This document shows, in pieces, positions 50,146 through 60,528 of a stretch of DNA of 64,000 nt. Under the pieces are notes generated by a model, which worked only from the letters and a program-made list of their open reading frames with translations, did no database searches and was not told the origin of the DNA. Source of the stretch: Ideonella aquatica (GTDB lineage Bacteria > Pseudomonadota > Gammaproteobacteria > Burkholderiales > Burkholderiaceae_C); contig NZ_JAGQDE010000008.1 of NCBI RefSeq assembly GCF_018069755.1, positions 124,001 to 188,000 of the forward strand, written 5' to 3'. How positions within the stretch are numbered: the first letter of the stretch is position 1; each line of letters starts with the position of its first letter. A program made the position numbers and the translations under genes.

Positions 50146-51531
50146 TCCCGCAGCGCGCCGTCGCTGAGCCAGTTGCTCGCCCCGCTTCACACCGGCCAGT
50201 CCAGCGCGCGCGCGCTGCTGGAGCGCCACCTGGACTGCGCCCGCTCGGCGCCAGCCCAGGCGGCTTTCGTCCGGCTGTTCGATGACGCCGCCCGCGCCCA
50301 GGCCGATGCCCTGGACGCACAGCCGCACAGCGGCCAGGCGCTGCCGCCGCTGGCCGGCCTGGTGGTGTCCGTCAAGGACCTGTTCGACGTGGCCGGCCAG
50401 CCTGCCACCGGTGGCTCAGTGGTGCTGGACGGCCACCACTCGGCGCTCAGCGGCCGGCCGGCCGCACAAACGGCTGATGCCCCGGCCGTGGCGCGGCTGC
50501 GAGCCGCTGGCGCGCTGCTCATTGGCCACGGCAACTGCACGGAATTCGCCTTTTCGGGCGTCGGCCAGAACCCGCACTTCGGCACGCCCACCAATCCGGT
50601 GGCCGCCCTGCTGGATGCGGCACCGCGCATCGCTGGCGGCTCCACCAGCGGCGGCGCGCAGGCGCTGGCGCTGGGCGCCTGCATGGCCGCGCTGGGCAGC
50701 GACACCGGCGGCTCGATCCGCATTCCCGCCGCGCTGTGCGGCCTGGTGGGCTACAAGTCCACCCAGGCGCTGGTGCCGCGCGGCGGCTGCATTCCGCTGT
50801 CCGACAGCCTGGACACCGCCTGCGCCATGACCCCCGACGTGGACGGCGCCATCCGCGTGCACGAGGCCCTGGCCGCGCGCCGCGTCAACCGCGCCGCGAC
50901 CCGCCTGTCCAGCAGCCGCCTGGCCGTGCCGCAAGACGTGATGCTCGACGACCTGGAGGCACCGGTGGCGCGCGCTTTCGAGGCCGCGCTGTCGCAGTTG
51001 TCCGCCGCTGGCGCCCGGATCACGCCGTTGCGCTGCCCGCTGCTGCCCCAGGGCGCGGCCTTGCAGGGCGCATTCAGCCTGGCCGCGGTCGAGGCCCACG
51101 CCTGGCACCGCCACCACCTGGCCCGCGACGCCGCCCGCTACGACCCGCGCGTGCTGACCCGCCTGCAGCGCGGCGCTGGCATTGCCGCCGATGACTACCT
51201 CGACCTGTGCCGCGCCCGCCGGACCTGGATCGACGCCCTGCAATCGGCGCTGGCCGGCTTCGACGCCGCGCTCAGCCCCACTGTTGCGCTGCTCGCGCCG
51301 CCCAGCGCGCCCTTGCTGTCTGACGACGACGTGTTCCACCGCACCAATGCCGCGCTGCTGCGCAATCCCTCGCTGGTCAACCTCTTCGATGGCTGCGCGA
51401 TCAGTCTGCCCTGCCAGGCGCCCGGCGAGATGCCGGTGGGTCTGATGCTGTGGGCCGGCGCCGGCCGCGACGACGCCCTGCTGAGCCTGGCGCTGGACGC
51501 CGAGGCCGCCTTGGCCAGGCACGGAGGCTGA
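50113..51531 (+). CDS. Amidase signature family hydrolase
   Basis: The 472-residue product carries the complete amidase-signature triad: Lys in VVSVKDLFDVAG, the cis-Ser in AGGSTSGGAQALALG, and the nucleophile Ser in GSDTGGSIRIPAALCGLVGYKST. It hydrolyses a carboxamide; the substrate is unknown. It is not GatA, because it lacks GatB/GatC neighbours. The start is uncertain: ATG 50113 has no ribosome binding site and overlaps the rpsB promoter region, and TTG 50173 (LLAPLHTGQ) would fit the family N-terminus. The FAD oxidoreductase gene starts 1 nt after its stop, so the two are coupled. Confidence 0.85.
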   Translation: MVLQINPQSIASRSAPSLSQLLAPLHTGQSSARALLERHLDCARSAPAQAAFVRLFDDAARAQADALDAQPHSGQALPPLAGLVVSVKDLFDVAGQPATGGSVVLDGHHSALSGRPAAQTADAPAVARLRAAGALLIGHGNCTEFAFSGVGQNPHFGTPTNPVAALLDAAPRIAGGSTSGGAQALALGACMAALGSDTGGSIRIPAALCGLVGYKSTQALVPRGGCIPLSDSLDTACAMTPDVDGAIRVHEALAARRVNRAATRLSSSRLAVPQDVMLDDLEAPVARAFEAALSQLSAAGARITPLRCPLLPQGAALQGAFSLAAVEAHAWHRHHLARDAARYDPRVLTRLQRGAGIAADDYLDLCRARRTWIDALQSALAGFDAALSPTVALLAPPSAPLLSDDDVFHRTNAALLRNPSLVNLFDGCAISLPCQAPGEMPVGLMLWAGAGRDDALLSLALDAEAALARHGG

Positions 51532-51532
51532 C

Positions 51533-52828
51533 ATGCACGTGGCCGTCATCGGCGCTGGCCTGGCCGGCGTGTGCAGCGCGTTCGAGCTGGCCTCGGCCGG
51601 CCACCAGGTCACCGTGGTCGAACGCCATGCCGGCGTCGCCGCCGAGGGCAGCTTTGCCAACGGTGGACTGCTGGCCGGCGCCTACACCGCCGCCTGGCAG
51701 GCGCCGGGCCTGCCCACCCGGCTGCTGGCTCCGGTGCAGTCGGGCGGCTGGGGCTGGCAGGCCCTGCGCCCGTCGGTGTGGTCGCCATGGTGGCGCCAGC
51801 GCCAGCACCGCCGCTCGCCGCGCCAAGCCGCCAGCCGCGCGGCGCTGCTGGCCTTGTCGCGCCTGAGTCGCGCCCGACTGGACGAGCTGACGCTGCGATG
51901 GAGCCTGGCGCGCGAGCAGGCCGAGGGCCTGCTGGTGTTGCTGCGCACCGAGCGCGAGCTGGCGCAGTTGCGCGCGGGCCTGGATTGGCTGGCCGAACAG
52001 GGCGTGGCACACCACTGCGTGGATGCCGAGGGCGCGCGGGCGATCGAGCCCGGCCTGAGCACCGAGCCCGGCCTGCATGCCGCCCTGCACTTCCCGGGCG
52101 ATGCCGCCGCCAACAGCCGGCAGTTCGTCCACCAGCTCAAGACCGAGGCCCAGGCGCTGGGCGTGCGCTGGCTGTTCCAGCACGAGGTGACCGGCCTGGC
52201 CGGCGCGCACGGGGGCGGTCCGCTGCAGCTGAGCCTGGCCGGATCGCGCGAGCCGGTGCCACCCGCCCGCGCAGGTGCGCCAGTGCCCTTGCTCAGCGTT
52301 GATGCGGTGGTGCTGTGCGCGGCGCAAGGCGCACCCGCGCTGCTGCAGTCGCTGGGCGTGCGCCTGCCGGCGGTGGTCCACAGCGCCTGCAGTTTCACCG
52401 CACCGTTGCGGCTGGAGGACGGCCTGCTCGACCTGACCCCCCGCGCCGCCATCCTGGATCAGCGCCAGCAGATCAGCATCGCGCGCCAGGGTGACCGCGT
52501 CCGCGTGGCCGGTGGCGTGCGCCCCGGCGTGCAGCTGGGTCGCCCGCCAGCGGCCGACATGCGGCGCCTGTACCGCGTGCTGGACGACTGGTTCCCTGGG
52601 GCTGCCCACACCAGCCGCAGCCTCGAATGGTGCGGCCCGCGCCTGGCGGTGACCGATGGTCTGCCGCTGATCGGCCCCAGCGGCGTGCCTGGCGTCTGGC
52701 TCAACACCGCGCACGGCGCCAGTGGCTGGACCCTGGCCTGCGGCGCGGCGCAGCAACTGGCGGCTCAGATCAGCCAGCAGCCAGCGCCGGTGGATCCGGC
52801 GCCCTTCGCGCTGGAGCGCTTGCGCTAA
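51533..52828 (+). CDS. FAD-dependent oxidoreductase, D-amino-acid dehydrogenase (DadA) type
   Basis: The 431-residue product has an N-terminal Rossmann FAD motif VAVIGAGLAGVCSAFELASAGH followed by VTVVER. The GGLLAG and ANSRQFVHQLK segments and the C-terminal IGPSGVPGVWLNTAHGASGWTLACGAA complete the DAO/DadA fold. DadA-type enzymes oxidise D-amino acids to 2-oxo acids and pass electrons to the membrane chain. The link with an amidase suggests use of amino acid amides, as inference only. It is translationally close to both neighbours (1 nt and 10 nt). Confidence 0.85.
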   Translation: MHVAVIGAGLAGVCSAFELASAGHQVTVVERHAGVAAEGSFANGGLLAGAYTAAWQAPGLPTRLLAPVQSGGWGWQALRPSVWSPWWRQRQHRRSPRQAASRAALLALSRLSRARLDELTLRWSLAREQAEGLLVLLRTERELAQLRAGLDWLAEQGVAHHCVDAEGARAIEPGLSTEPGLHAALHFPGDAAANSRQFVHQLKTEAQALGVRWLFQHEVTGLAGAHGGGPLQLSLAGSREPVPPARAGAPVPLLSVDAVVLCAAQGAPALLQSLGVRLPAVVHSACSFTAPLRLEDGLLDLTPRAAILDQRQQISIARQGDRVRVAGGVRPGVQLGRPPAADMRRLYRVLDDWFPGAAHTSRSLEWCGPRLAVTDGLPLIGPSGVPGVWLNTAHGASGWTLACGAAQQLAAQISQQPAPVDPAPFALERLR

Positions 52829-52831
52829 GCT
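52826..52831 (+). promoter_or_regulatory. Candidate -10 (TAAGCT) of the NAD(P)HX repair gene
   Basis: TAAGCT overlaps the stop codon of the oxidoreductase gene and ends 7 nt before ATG 52839. It belongs to the close-spaced -10/start series, but is a weaker match than most. Confidence 0.25.
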
Positions 52832-52838
52832 GGGCGGC

Positions 52839-54335
52839 ATGGCCGTCGACCTGCGCTTCGTTGTCCCTGGCACCACCGCTGCGCCGCTGCACGGCCAGGC
52901 GGCCTCTCGGGCCATGGAGGCCCGGGCCTGTGCGCAGGCCGGCGACTTCACGCTGATGCAACGGGCCGGCACCGACGCCGCCCGCCTGGTCCTGGCACGC
53001 TGGCCGCATGCCCGGCGCATCTGGGTGGCGTGCGGTCCCGGCAACAACGGTGGCGACGGCCTGGTGATGGCGCGCCGTCTGCACCAGCTGGGTCGCCAGG
53101 TCAGCATCACGCACCTGGGCAGCCGGGGTCCGGCACCGGCCGATGCCAGCCGCGCGCTGACCGAGGCCGTGCAGGCGGGCGTGCCGGTCGGCGAGCCCCC
53201 CGCCGCCGGCACGGTGGACCTGGCCGTGGATGCGTTGCTGGGCCTGGGCCAGAACCGGGCGCCGTCCGAGACCGTGGCCGCGCTGGTGGATGCCCTGCAC
53301 GCCTGCCAGGCCCCGATCCTGGCGCTGGACCTGCCCACCGGCCTGGACACCGACAGCGGTCAGGCCTTGGGTGAGCACACGGTGCGGGCCCATGCCACGC
53401 TGTGCCTGCTGACCCTCAAGCCCGGCCTGTTCACTGCCGAGGGGCGCGACCATGCCGGCGAGATCTGGTGGTCGACGCTGGGCGCCGCGCTGGACAGCGC
53501 CGCACCGGATGCGCGCCTGCTGGGCGCCGACGACGCCCAGCGCCTGCCACCCAGGCCCCACGCCGGCCACAAGGGCGCCTTCGGCGACCTGTGGGTGCTG
53601 GGCGGTGCACCCGGCATGCAAGGCGCTGCGCTGCTGGCGGCGCGGGCCGCGCTGTCGGCGGGCGCCGGGCGGGTGTACCTGGCCAGCCTGGCCGATGCGG
53701 GCGCCCTTCCCGCCCCGGCCGCGCTGATGCAGCGGGAGGCCCGCGCACTGCGCGAGCCCGCGCTCCTGGCTACTGCCACCGTGGTGGCGGGCTGCGGCGG
53801 TGGCGCCGACGTGGCGGCCGAGCTGCCCGCCCCGATCCACCATGCCGCCCGGCTGCTGCTGGACGCTGATGCGCTCAATGCCGTCGCTGCCGAGCCCGCG
53901 CTAGCCAGCGCGCTGACGGCCCGCGGCCGTGCCGGTCGACCCACGGTGCTGACACCGCATCCGCTGGAGGCCGCACGCCTGCTGGACAGCAGCACGCGCG
54001 CCGTGCAGTCCAACCGCCTGGAGGCCGCGCGGGCGCTGGCGCAGCGCTTCGGTGCGGTGGTGGTGCTCAAGGGCTCGGGCAGCGTCATCGCCGCGCCCAA
54101 CGGTCCCCCGTGGATCAATGGCAGCGGCAACGCGCGCCTGGCCACGGCCGGCACCGGCGACGTGCTGGCCGGCTGGCTGGGCGGTCGCTGGGCCGCACTG
54201 GGCGACACCGCGGACGCGCCGCTGCGGGCCGCTTGCGAGGCCGTCTGGCGCCACGGCCGGGCGGCCGACCGCGCCGGTCCGCACGTGCTGATCGCCGACG
54301 CGCTGATCGACGCCATGCTGGCCAGCACGGCCTGA
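52839..54335 (+). CDS. nnr: Bifunctional NAD(P)H-hydrate repair enzyme (epimerase and ADP-dependent dehydratase)
   Basis: The 498-residue product repairs damaged, hydrated NADH and NADPH. The N-terminal YjeF_N epimerase domain (about 1-215) contains VACGPGNNGGDGLVMARRL and LDLPTGLDTDSG. The C-terminal ribokinase-like dehydratase domain (about 230-495) contains HKGAFGDLWVLGGAPGM, LLLDADALNAV, LTPHPLEAARLL, and GSGNARLATAGTGDVLAGWL with the catalytic Asp. Domain order and length are normal. It follows the oxidoreductase by 10 nt and converges on rnr. Confidence 0.95.
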   Translation: MAVDLRFVVPGTTAAPLHGQAASRAMEARACAQAGDFTLMQRAGTDAARLVLARWPHARRIWVACGPGNNGGDGLVMARRLHQLGRQVSITHLGSRGPAPADASRALTEAVQAGVPVGEPPAAGTVDLAVDALLGLGQNRAPSETVAALVDALHACQAPILALDLPTGLDTDSGQALGEHTVRAHATLCLLTLKPGLFTAEGRDHAGEIWWSTLGAALDSAAPDARLLGADDAQRLPPRPHAGHKGAFGDLWVLGGAPGMQGAALLAARAALSAGAGRVYLASLADAGALPAPAALMQREARALREPALLATATVVAGCGGGADVAAELPAPIHHAARLLLDADALNAVAAEPALASALTARGRAGRPTVLTPHPLEAARLLDSSTRAVQSNRLEAARALAQRFGAVVVLKGSGSVIAAPNGPPWINGSGNARLATAGTGDVLAGWLGGRWAALGDTADAPLRAACEAVWRHGRAADRAGPHVLIADALIDAMLASTA

Positions 54336-54369
54336 CCCCGGGGCGGCCAGCGGCCAGCGGCCGGAGGGC

Positions 54370-56598
54370 TCAGCGCCGCCGGGTCGCCTTGCGCCGGCCG
54401 CCCGTCTTGCCCGAGGCCGCCTCCTGCCGCGGCGAGGCCTTGGTCTTGGCCTTGGTGGCCCCACCGCGGCCTGCCGGCGATTGGCGCGCCTTGGCGGCCT
54501 TGGTGGCGCGTTTTTGCACGCGATCCTCGGCCTCCACGCGCTCCAGAGGCGGGCGTTCCTTGCCGGTCGGCCGGCCCTTGGCCAACAGGCGTTCGGGCTC
54601 GCCCTCGCGCACCATGCGGAAGTCGATGCGGCGACCGTCCAGGTCGACCCGGCTGACCTGGACCCGCACCCGCGCGCCCACGGCATAGCGCAGGCCGCTG
54701 CGTTCGCCGCGCAGTTCCTGGCGCGCCTCATCGAAGCGGAAGTACTCGCTGCCCAGCTCGGTGATGTGCACCAGGCCCTCGACGTACAGCGCATCGAGCG
54801 TGACGAAGACACCGAAGGTGGTGACGGCGCTGACCGTGCCCGAGTACTCCTCGCCCAGGCGCTCGCGCATGTAGCGGCACTTCAGCCAGGCCTCGACATC
54901 GCGCGAGGCCTCGTCGGCGCGGCGCTCATTGGTGCTGCAGTGCAGGCCCACCTGTTCCCAGCGCTCCAGCTCTGCGGCCTGACCCCGTGGCGGCTTGCCG
55001 CCCTTGCGCACCGGCGCACCCACCAGTTCGCCCGTGCTCAGGTGGTAGCGGCGCGACTGCAGGATGGCCTTGATGACGCGGTGCACCAGCAGGTCCGGGT
55101 AGCGCCGGATCGGGCTGGTGAAGTGGGTGTAGGCGGCATAGGCCAGGCCAAAGTGGCCGCTGTTGGCTGGCGTGTAGATCGCCTGCTGCATCGAGCGCAG
55201 CAGCATGGTGTGGATCTGCTGCGCGTCGGGCCGGTCCTTGGTGGCGGCGGCGATGGCCTGGAACTCGCCCGGCTTGGGCTCATCGCTGACCGACAGGCCC
55301 AGGCCCAGCGCGCGCAGGTAGTTCTGCAGCGTCTGGCGCTTCTCGGGCGTCGGGCCCTCGTGCACGCGGTACAGCGAGGCATGCTCGGCACCGGCGATGA
55401 AGTCCGCCGCGCAGACGTTGGCCGCCAGCATCGCCTCCTCGATCAGGCGGTGCGCCTCGGTGCGTGTGCGCGGCACGATCTTCTCGATGCGGCCGTTGTC
55501 GTCGCAGACGATCTGTGTCTCGGTGGTCTCGAAATCCACCGCGCCGCGCTGGGCGCGGGCCTTCAGCAGCGCGCGGTAGACATCCAGCAGATCCAGCAGT
55601 TGCGGCATCAGCGCAGCACGGCGCGTCGCCTCGGGACCACGGCTGTTGAGCAGGGCTGCGGCCACCTCGGTGTAGGTCAGGCGCGCATGCGAGCAGATCA
55701 CCGCCGGGTAGAACTGGTAGGCGGTGACTTCGCCGTCGGCGCTGACCAGCATGTCACAGACCATGCTGAGGCGATCGACCTCGGGGTTCAGCGAGCACAG
55801 GCCGTTGGACAGCTTTTCGGGCAGCATCGGGATCACGCGGCGCGGGAAGTACACCGAGGTGGCGCGCTCGAAAGCGTCATCATCCAGCGCCTCGCCGGGC
55901 TTGACGTAGTGGCTGACGTCGGCAATCGCCACCAGCAGTCGCCAGCCCTTGGCGGCTTTCTTGCCCTTGCCCTGCAGGTGGGGCTCACAGTAGACGGCAT
56001 CGTCGAAGTCGCGCGCGTCCTCGCCATCGATCGTCACCAGCGGCACATCGCGCAGGTCGACGCGGTGCTTCAGATCGGCGGCGCGCAGCTTGTCGGGCAG
56101 CGCCGCGGCCTGGGCCAGCGCCTCGGGTGAGAAGCGGTGCGGCACTTCGTACTTGCGCACGGCGATTTCGATCTCCATACCGGGGTCGTCGATCTCGCCC
56201 AGCACCTCGGCCACGCGGCCCACCGGCTGCGAGAACATCGACGGCGGCTCGGTCAGCTCGACCGACACCACCTGACCGGCGCGTGCATTGGCCACCGCGT
56301 TCTTCGGGATCAGGATGTCCTGACCATAGCGCTTGTCCTCGGGCGCGACGATCCAGGCGCCACCCTCGTGCAGCAGGCGGCCGATGATCGGCGTCTTGCG
56401 CCGCTCGATGATGTCGACCACGCGGCCCTCGGGTCGGCCCTTGCGGTCGAAGCGCAGGATGCGAGCGCGCACGCGGTCACGGTGCAGCACGGCGCGCATT
56501 TCCTGCGGCGAGAGGTACAGGTCGGGCTCGCCATCGTCGCGCTGCACGAAGCCGTGCCCGTCGCGGTGTCCGTTCACCGTGCCTTCGATCTCGGTCAT
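54370..56598 (-). CDS. rnr: Ribonuclease R
   Basis: The 742-residue 3'-5' exoribonuclease degrades structured RNA. Two cold-shock-type domains precede the RNB catalytic domain, whose aspartates lie in TIDGEDARDFDDAVYCE. Further RNB motifs are SLYRVHEGPTPEKRQ and YTHFTSPIRRYPDLLVHR. An S1 domain (EYSGTVSAVTTFGVFVTLDALYVEGLVHI) and a Lys/Arg-rich tail end the protein. The N-terminal helix-turn-helix domain found in longer RNase R proteins is absent: the protein starts directly at GTVNGHRDGHGFVQRDD. An upstream extension would run into the tRNA promoter region. Confidence 0.95.
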   Translation of the reverse strand: MTEIEGTVNGHRDGHGFVQRDDGEPDLYLSPQEMRAVLHRDRVRARILRFDRKGRPEGRVVDIIERRKTPIIGRLLHEGGAWIVAPEDKRYGQDILIPKNAVANARAGQVVSVELTEPPSMFSQPVGRVAEVLGEIDDPGMEIEIAVRKYEVPHRFSPEALAQAAALPDKLRAADLKHRVDLRDVPLVTIDGEDARDFDDAVYCEPHLQGKGKKAAKGWRLLVAIADVSHYVKPGEALDDDAFERATSVYFPRRVIPMLPEKLSNGLCSLNPEVDRLSMVCDMLVSADGEVTAYQFYPAVICSHARLTYTEVAAALLNSRGPEATRRAALMPQLLDLLDVYRALLKARAQRGAVDFETTETQIVCDDNGRIEKIVPRTRTEAHRLIEEAMLAANVCAADFIAGAEHASLYRVHEGPTPEKRQTLQNYLRALGLGLSVSDEPKPGEFQAIAAATKDRPDAQQIHTMLLRSMQQAIYTPANSGHFGLAYAAYTHFTSPIRRYPDLLVHRVIKAILQSRRYHLSTGELVGAPVRKGGKPPRGQAAELERWEQVGLHCSTNERRADEASRDVEAWLKCRYMRERLGEEYSGTVSAVTTFGVFVTLDALYVEGLVHITELGSEYFRFDEARQELRGERSGLRYAVGARVRVQVSRVDLDGRRIDFRMVREGEPERLLAKGRPTGKERPPLERVEAEDRVQKRATKAAKARQSPAGRGGATKAKTKASPRQEAASGKTGGRRKATRRR

Positions 56599-56624
56599 GG
56601 TGACGCCCGGCAGCTGGTTGCTGC

Positions 56625-56654
56625 TTGAAATGATCTTTGTCTTGATGGTATAGT
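56625..56654 (+). promoter_or_regulatory. Sigma-70 promoter of the first tRNA-Leu gene
   Basis: TTGAAA (56625-56630), an 18-nt spacer and TATAGT (56649-56654) match the consensus at 5 of 6 for both boxes. The start would be about 60 nt before the tRNA. It is divergent from rnr. Confidence 0.75.
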
Positions 56655-56721
56655 CCTATCTTTCGCTGATACGCGATGTTCTCATGTGTTCACACAGCAA
56701 GAGCGTTGCCGTCTCGACGAA

Positions 56722-56806
<85 letters not shown>

Positions 56807-56813
56807 AGCATAC

Positions 56814-56844
56814 AAAGGCCAGCATGCACATGCTGGCCTTTTTT
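56814..56844 (+). terminator. Terminator after tRNA-Leu copy 1
   Basis: AAAGGCCAGCAT (56814-56825) pairs with ATGCTGGCCTTT (56830-56841), followed by T residues. Two near-copies occur at 56965-56997 and 57209-57239. Confidence 0.9.
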
Positions 56845-56860
56845 GCTTGGGGGCCAGGAA

Positions 56861-56919
56861 GCAAGGCCCACTGCGGGCCTTGCGCGAGGACGAGAAAGGC
56901 CGGGCATGCAGGCCCGGCC
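56861..56919. repeat. Two palindromes between tRNA copies
   Basis: GCAAGGCCC/GGGCCTTGC (56861-56869 and 56875-56883) and GGCCGGGC/GCCCGGCC (56898-56905 and 56912-56919) are perfect hairpins in the spacer. No reading frame here looks genuine. Confidence 0.7.
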
Positions 56920-56938
56920 GGGGTCGCGCCCATGTGAC

Positions 56939-56959
56939 CGAGTCCTCTCCTGGGCACCA
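56939..56959 (+). pseudogene. Truncated tRNA-Leu tail (3' remnant)
   Basis: The last 21 nt of the tRNA-Leu gene, from CGAGTCC to the encoded CCA, recur exactly, without the rest of the tRNA. The flanking AAGCAT and terminator are also repeated. It looks like what remains of a third copy in a tandem array. Confidence 0.85.
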
Positions 56960-56964
56960 AGCAT

Positions 56965-56997
56965 AAAAAGGCCAGCACGTGAGTGCTGGCCTTTTTT
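56965..56997 (+). terminator. Terminator copy after the tRNA remnant
   Basis: AAAAAGGCCAGCAC (56965-56978) pairs with GTGCTGGCCTTTTT (56983-56996) around a 4-nt loop and ends in T residues. Confidence 0.9.
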
Positions 56998-57069
56998 GCC
57001 TTGGCGCGACGCTGCTGAAGCGCACGCTCAAAAGTTGCGAGTCCCGGCTGATGCTCTTGAAATCCATGC

Positions 57070-57075
57070 TATAGT
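57070..57075 (+). promoter_or_regulatory. Candidate -10 (TATAGT) of tRNA-Leu copy 2
   Basis: TATAGT lies 40 nt before the second tRNA, the same hexamer as for copy 1. The -35 region is weak: a TTGAAA at 57057 is too close to serve. Confidence 0.55.
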
Positions 57076-57115
57076 GCAAGGCTCTGCTGATGACGAAAGT
57101 CCTCAACGCAGAAAT

Positions 57116-57200
<85 letters not shown>

Positions 57201-57208
57201 AGCATACA

Positions 57209-57239
57209 AAGGCCAGCACGACAGTGCTGGCCTTTTTTG
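57209..57239 (+). terminator. Terminator after tRNA-Leu copy 2
   Basis: AAAGGCCAGCAC (57209-57220) pairs with GTGCTGGCCTTT (57225-57236), followed by T residues. Confidence 0.9.
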
Positions 57240-57253
57240 CTTCTGCAACGCCA

Positions 57254-57282
57254 GCAAAGACAAGGCGCAAGCAAAGACAAGG
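57254..57282. repeat. Short direct repeat GCAAAGACAAGG
   Basis: The 12-mer occurs at 57254-57265 and 57271-57282, the second partly inside the terminator of the minus-strand phosphoribosyltransferase gene. Confidence 0.7.
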
Positions 57283-57298
57283 GGCCCGCAGGCCCCTT
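57279..57298 (-). terminator. Terminator of the phosphoribosyltransferase/purA unit
   Basis: AAGGGGCC (57279-57286) and GGCCCCTT (57291-57298) form a perfect stem with a 4-nt loop. In the minus direction it is followed by GTCTTTG. Confidence 0.7.
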
Positions 57299-57310
57299 CT
57301 CGTTGATACA

Positions 57311-57832
57311 TCAGACCGACAGCTTCTTCGCGAGGCCCTCGGGACGCAACGCGTCGTACTCCTCGAAGGGCTGATGGATCCAGGGGCTGGTGGCCAGGGC
57401 CTCGACGTAGTAATCCGGCGTGTAGCTCGACACCGCCTTGGTCCAGATCACCGCCGAGCGCAGCTCGGTGATCGCCGGCATGCCGCGCAGCCGATCGACC
57501 ACCGCCTTGAGCGTGACACCCGAGTCGGCCAGGTCGTCCACCAGCAGCACGCGGCCGGCCAGTTCGCCCTTGGGCATGGTGATGTACTTGGCCATGTCCA
57601 GGCGGCCCTGGATGGTGCCGGCCTCAGCGCGGTAGCTGCTGGTGCTCATGATGGCCAGCGGCTTGTCGAAGACGCGCGAGAGGATGTCGCCCGGGCGCAT
57701 GCCACCGCGGGCCAGGCACAGGATCTGATCAAAGGCCCAGCCGCTGTTGTGGATCTTGAGCGCCAGGCGCTCAGTCAGCAGGTGGTACTCGTCCCAGGAT
57801 ACGTACAGGTGCTTGCCGTCGTCGGTGAGCAT
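57311..57832 (-). CDS. Phosphoribosyltransferase (purine-type)
   Basis: The 173-residue type I phosphoribosyltransferase has the PRPP loop VLLVDDLADSGVT (about 95-107). The flexible-loop region is SSYRAEAGTIQGRLDMAKYI and the N-terminal part is FDQILCLARGGMRPGDILSRVF. It probably salvages hypoxanthine, xanthine or guanine with PRPP, consistent with its place directly after purA. The base specificity cannot be fixed. GGAG precedes ATG 57832, and a terminator follows. Confidence 0.9.
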   Translation of the reverse strand: MLTDDGKHLYVSWDEYHLLTERLALKIHNSGWAFDQILCLARGGMRPGDILSRVFDKPLAIMSTSSYRAEAGTIQGRLDMAKYITMPKGELAGRVLLVDDLADSGVTLKAVVDRLRGMPAITELRSAVIWTKAVSSYTPDYYVEALATSPWIHQPFEEYDALRPEGLAKKLSV

Positions 57833-57872
57833 GGGGTCTCCAGCGTGGTCAGTGGGGGTGGCGCAGCCGCGT

Positions 57873-59306
<1,434 letters not shown>

Positions 59307-60470
59307 TCAGAGCGCGCGCAGGACCCAGCGTCCATCGACCTCGAACAGCTCGCGGTCGCATTCGAATTCCTGGGCCTCGTGCTCGTGGCCCGGCAGCGTG
59401 CAGACCACGGTCTCACCCTGGCGCCGCAGATGGCGCACGGCCTCGCGCAGGCCCTCGGCCTCGCCCCAGGGCGCGCGGATCGCGCCCTCGGTGCGGGCGG
59501 CGCGCGAGACCTCGGCCAGGCCCTTCAGATCGAGGCTGAAGCCCACCGCCGGGCGGTTGCGGCCGAACACCGCACCCACCTCGTCGTAGCGTCCGCCACG
59601 GGCCAGGGCATCGGTGGAGCCGCGACCATAGACCGCGAAGCGGATGCCGCTGTAGTAGGCATAGCCGTTCATGTCGGCCAGATCAAAACCCAGCCGGACC
59701 TCCGGAAAGGCCTGGCGCACATGGCCGGCCAGCCAGGCCAGGTCGCCCAGCGCGGTGCTGATCTGGCTGCGCTTGGGCAGGCGCTCGGCGGCCTGGGCCA
59801 GCACCTCCTCGCCGCCATACAGGTCGGGCAGGAGGGCCAGGGCCTCGCGGGCCTCGGCCGGGCAGCCCACCGACAACGCGCGCAGCGTGGGCAGGTCCTT
59901 GACGCTCAGCGCGGTGACCAGCGCCTCCAGCTCGGCCGGGCCCAGCGGCAGACCGGCCAGCACCGAGCGCACAACGCGGGCATCGCCCAGGTCGATGGTG
60001 AGGTCACGCACGCCGGCGGCGTGCAGGCCGTCCAGGGCCAGCTCCTGGACCTCCAGGTCGGCTTCCAGGCCAGCGTGGCCGTAGATCTCGGCGCCCAGTT
60101 GCAACGGCTCGCGCGTGGCGCGCAGGCCTGAGGGGCGGGTGTGCAGCACCGGGCCGCAGTAGCACAGGCGGGTGACGCCCTGGCGGTTCAGCAGGTGGGC
60201 GTCAATGCGGGCGACCTGCGGCGTGGCATCAGCGCGCAGTCCCAGCGTGCGGCCGCTGAGTTGGTCGACCAGCTTGAAGGTTTTGAGATCCAGATCACGG
60301 CCGGTGCCGGAGAGCAGCGAGTCGAGGTGCTCGAGCATCGGCGGCATGACCAGCTCGAAGCCGTAGCTGCGGGCCAGATCCAGCCATTGGCGGCGGAGTT
60401 CTTCGATGCGCCGTGCCTCGGCGGGCAGGACATCGGCGATGTGCTCAGGCAGCAGCCAGGCAGACGACAT
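59307..60470 (-). CDS. hisZ: ATP phosphoribosyltransferase regulatory subunit
   Basis: The 387-residue catalytically inactive paralogue of histidyl-tRNA synthetase is needed by short-form HisG in the first step of histidine synthesis. Class II synthetase-like motifs are [37 protein letters not shown] and [28 protein letters not shown]. The anticodon-binding domain of true HisRS is absent. Its presence implies a short HisG elsewhere in the genome. Confidence 0.95.
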   Translation of the reverse strand: MSSAWLLPEHIADVLPAEARRIEELRRQWLDLARSYGFELVMPPMLEHLDSLLSGTGRDLDLKTFKLVDQLSGRTLGLRADATPQVARIDAHLLNRQGVTRLCYCGPVLHTRPSGLRATREPLQLGAEIYGHAGLEADLEVQELALDGLHAAGVRDLTIDLGDARVVRSVLAGLPLGPAELEALVTALSVKDLPTLRALSVGCPAEAREALALLPDLYGGEEVLAQAAERLPKRSQISTALGDLAWLAGHVRQAFPEVRLGFDLADMNGYAYYSGIRFAVYGRGSTDALARGGRYDEVGAVFGRNRPAVGFSLDLKGLAEVSRAARTEGAIRAPWGEAEGLREAVRHLRRQGETVVCTLPGHEHEAQEFECDRELFEVDGRWVLRAL

Positions 60471-60496
60471 GAAACGGCGACCGGGTTAAAAACGGC

Positions 60497-60502
60497 ATTG
60501 TA
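60497..60502 (-). promoter_or_regulatory. Candidate -10 (TACAAT) for hisZ-purA
   Basis: On the minus strand TACAAT lies 26 nt before the hisZ start, within the 58-nt gap to the DUF2065 gene. The -35 is poor. It may allow hisZ-purA to be transcribed separately from hflKC. Confidence 0.45.
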
Positions 60503-60528
60503 CCCGTGTCGCCCGGGCCGGAGCCGCG

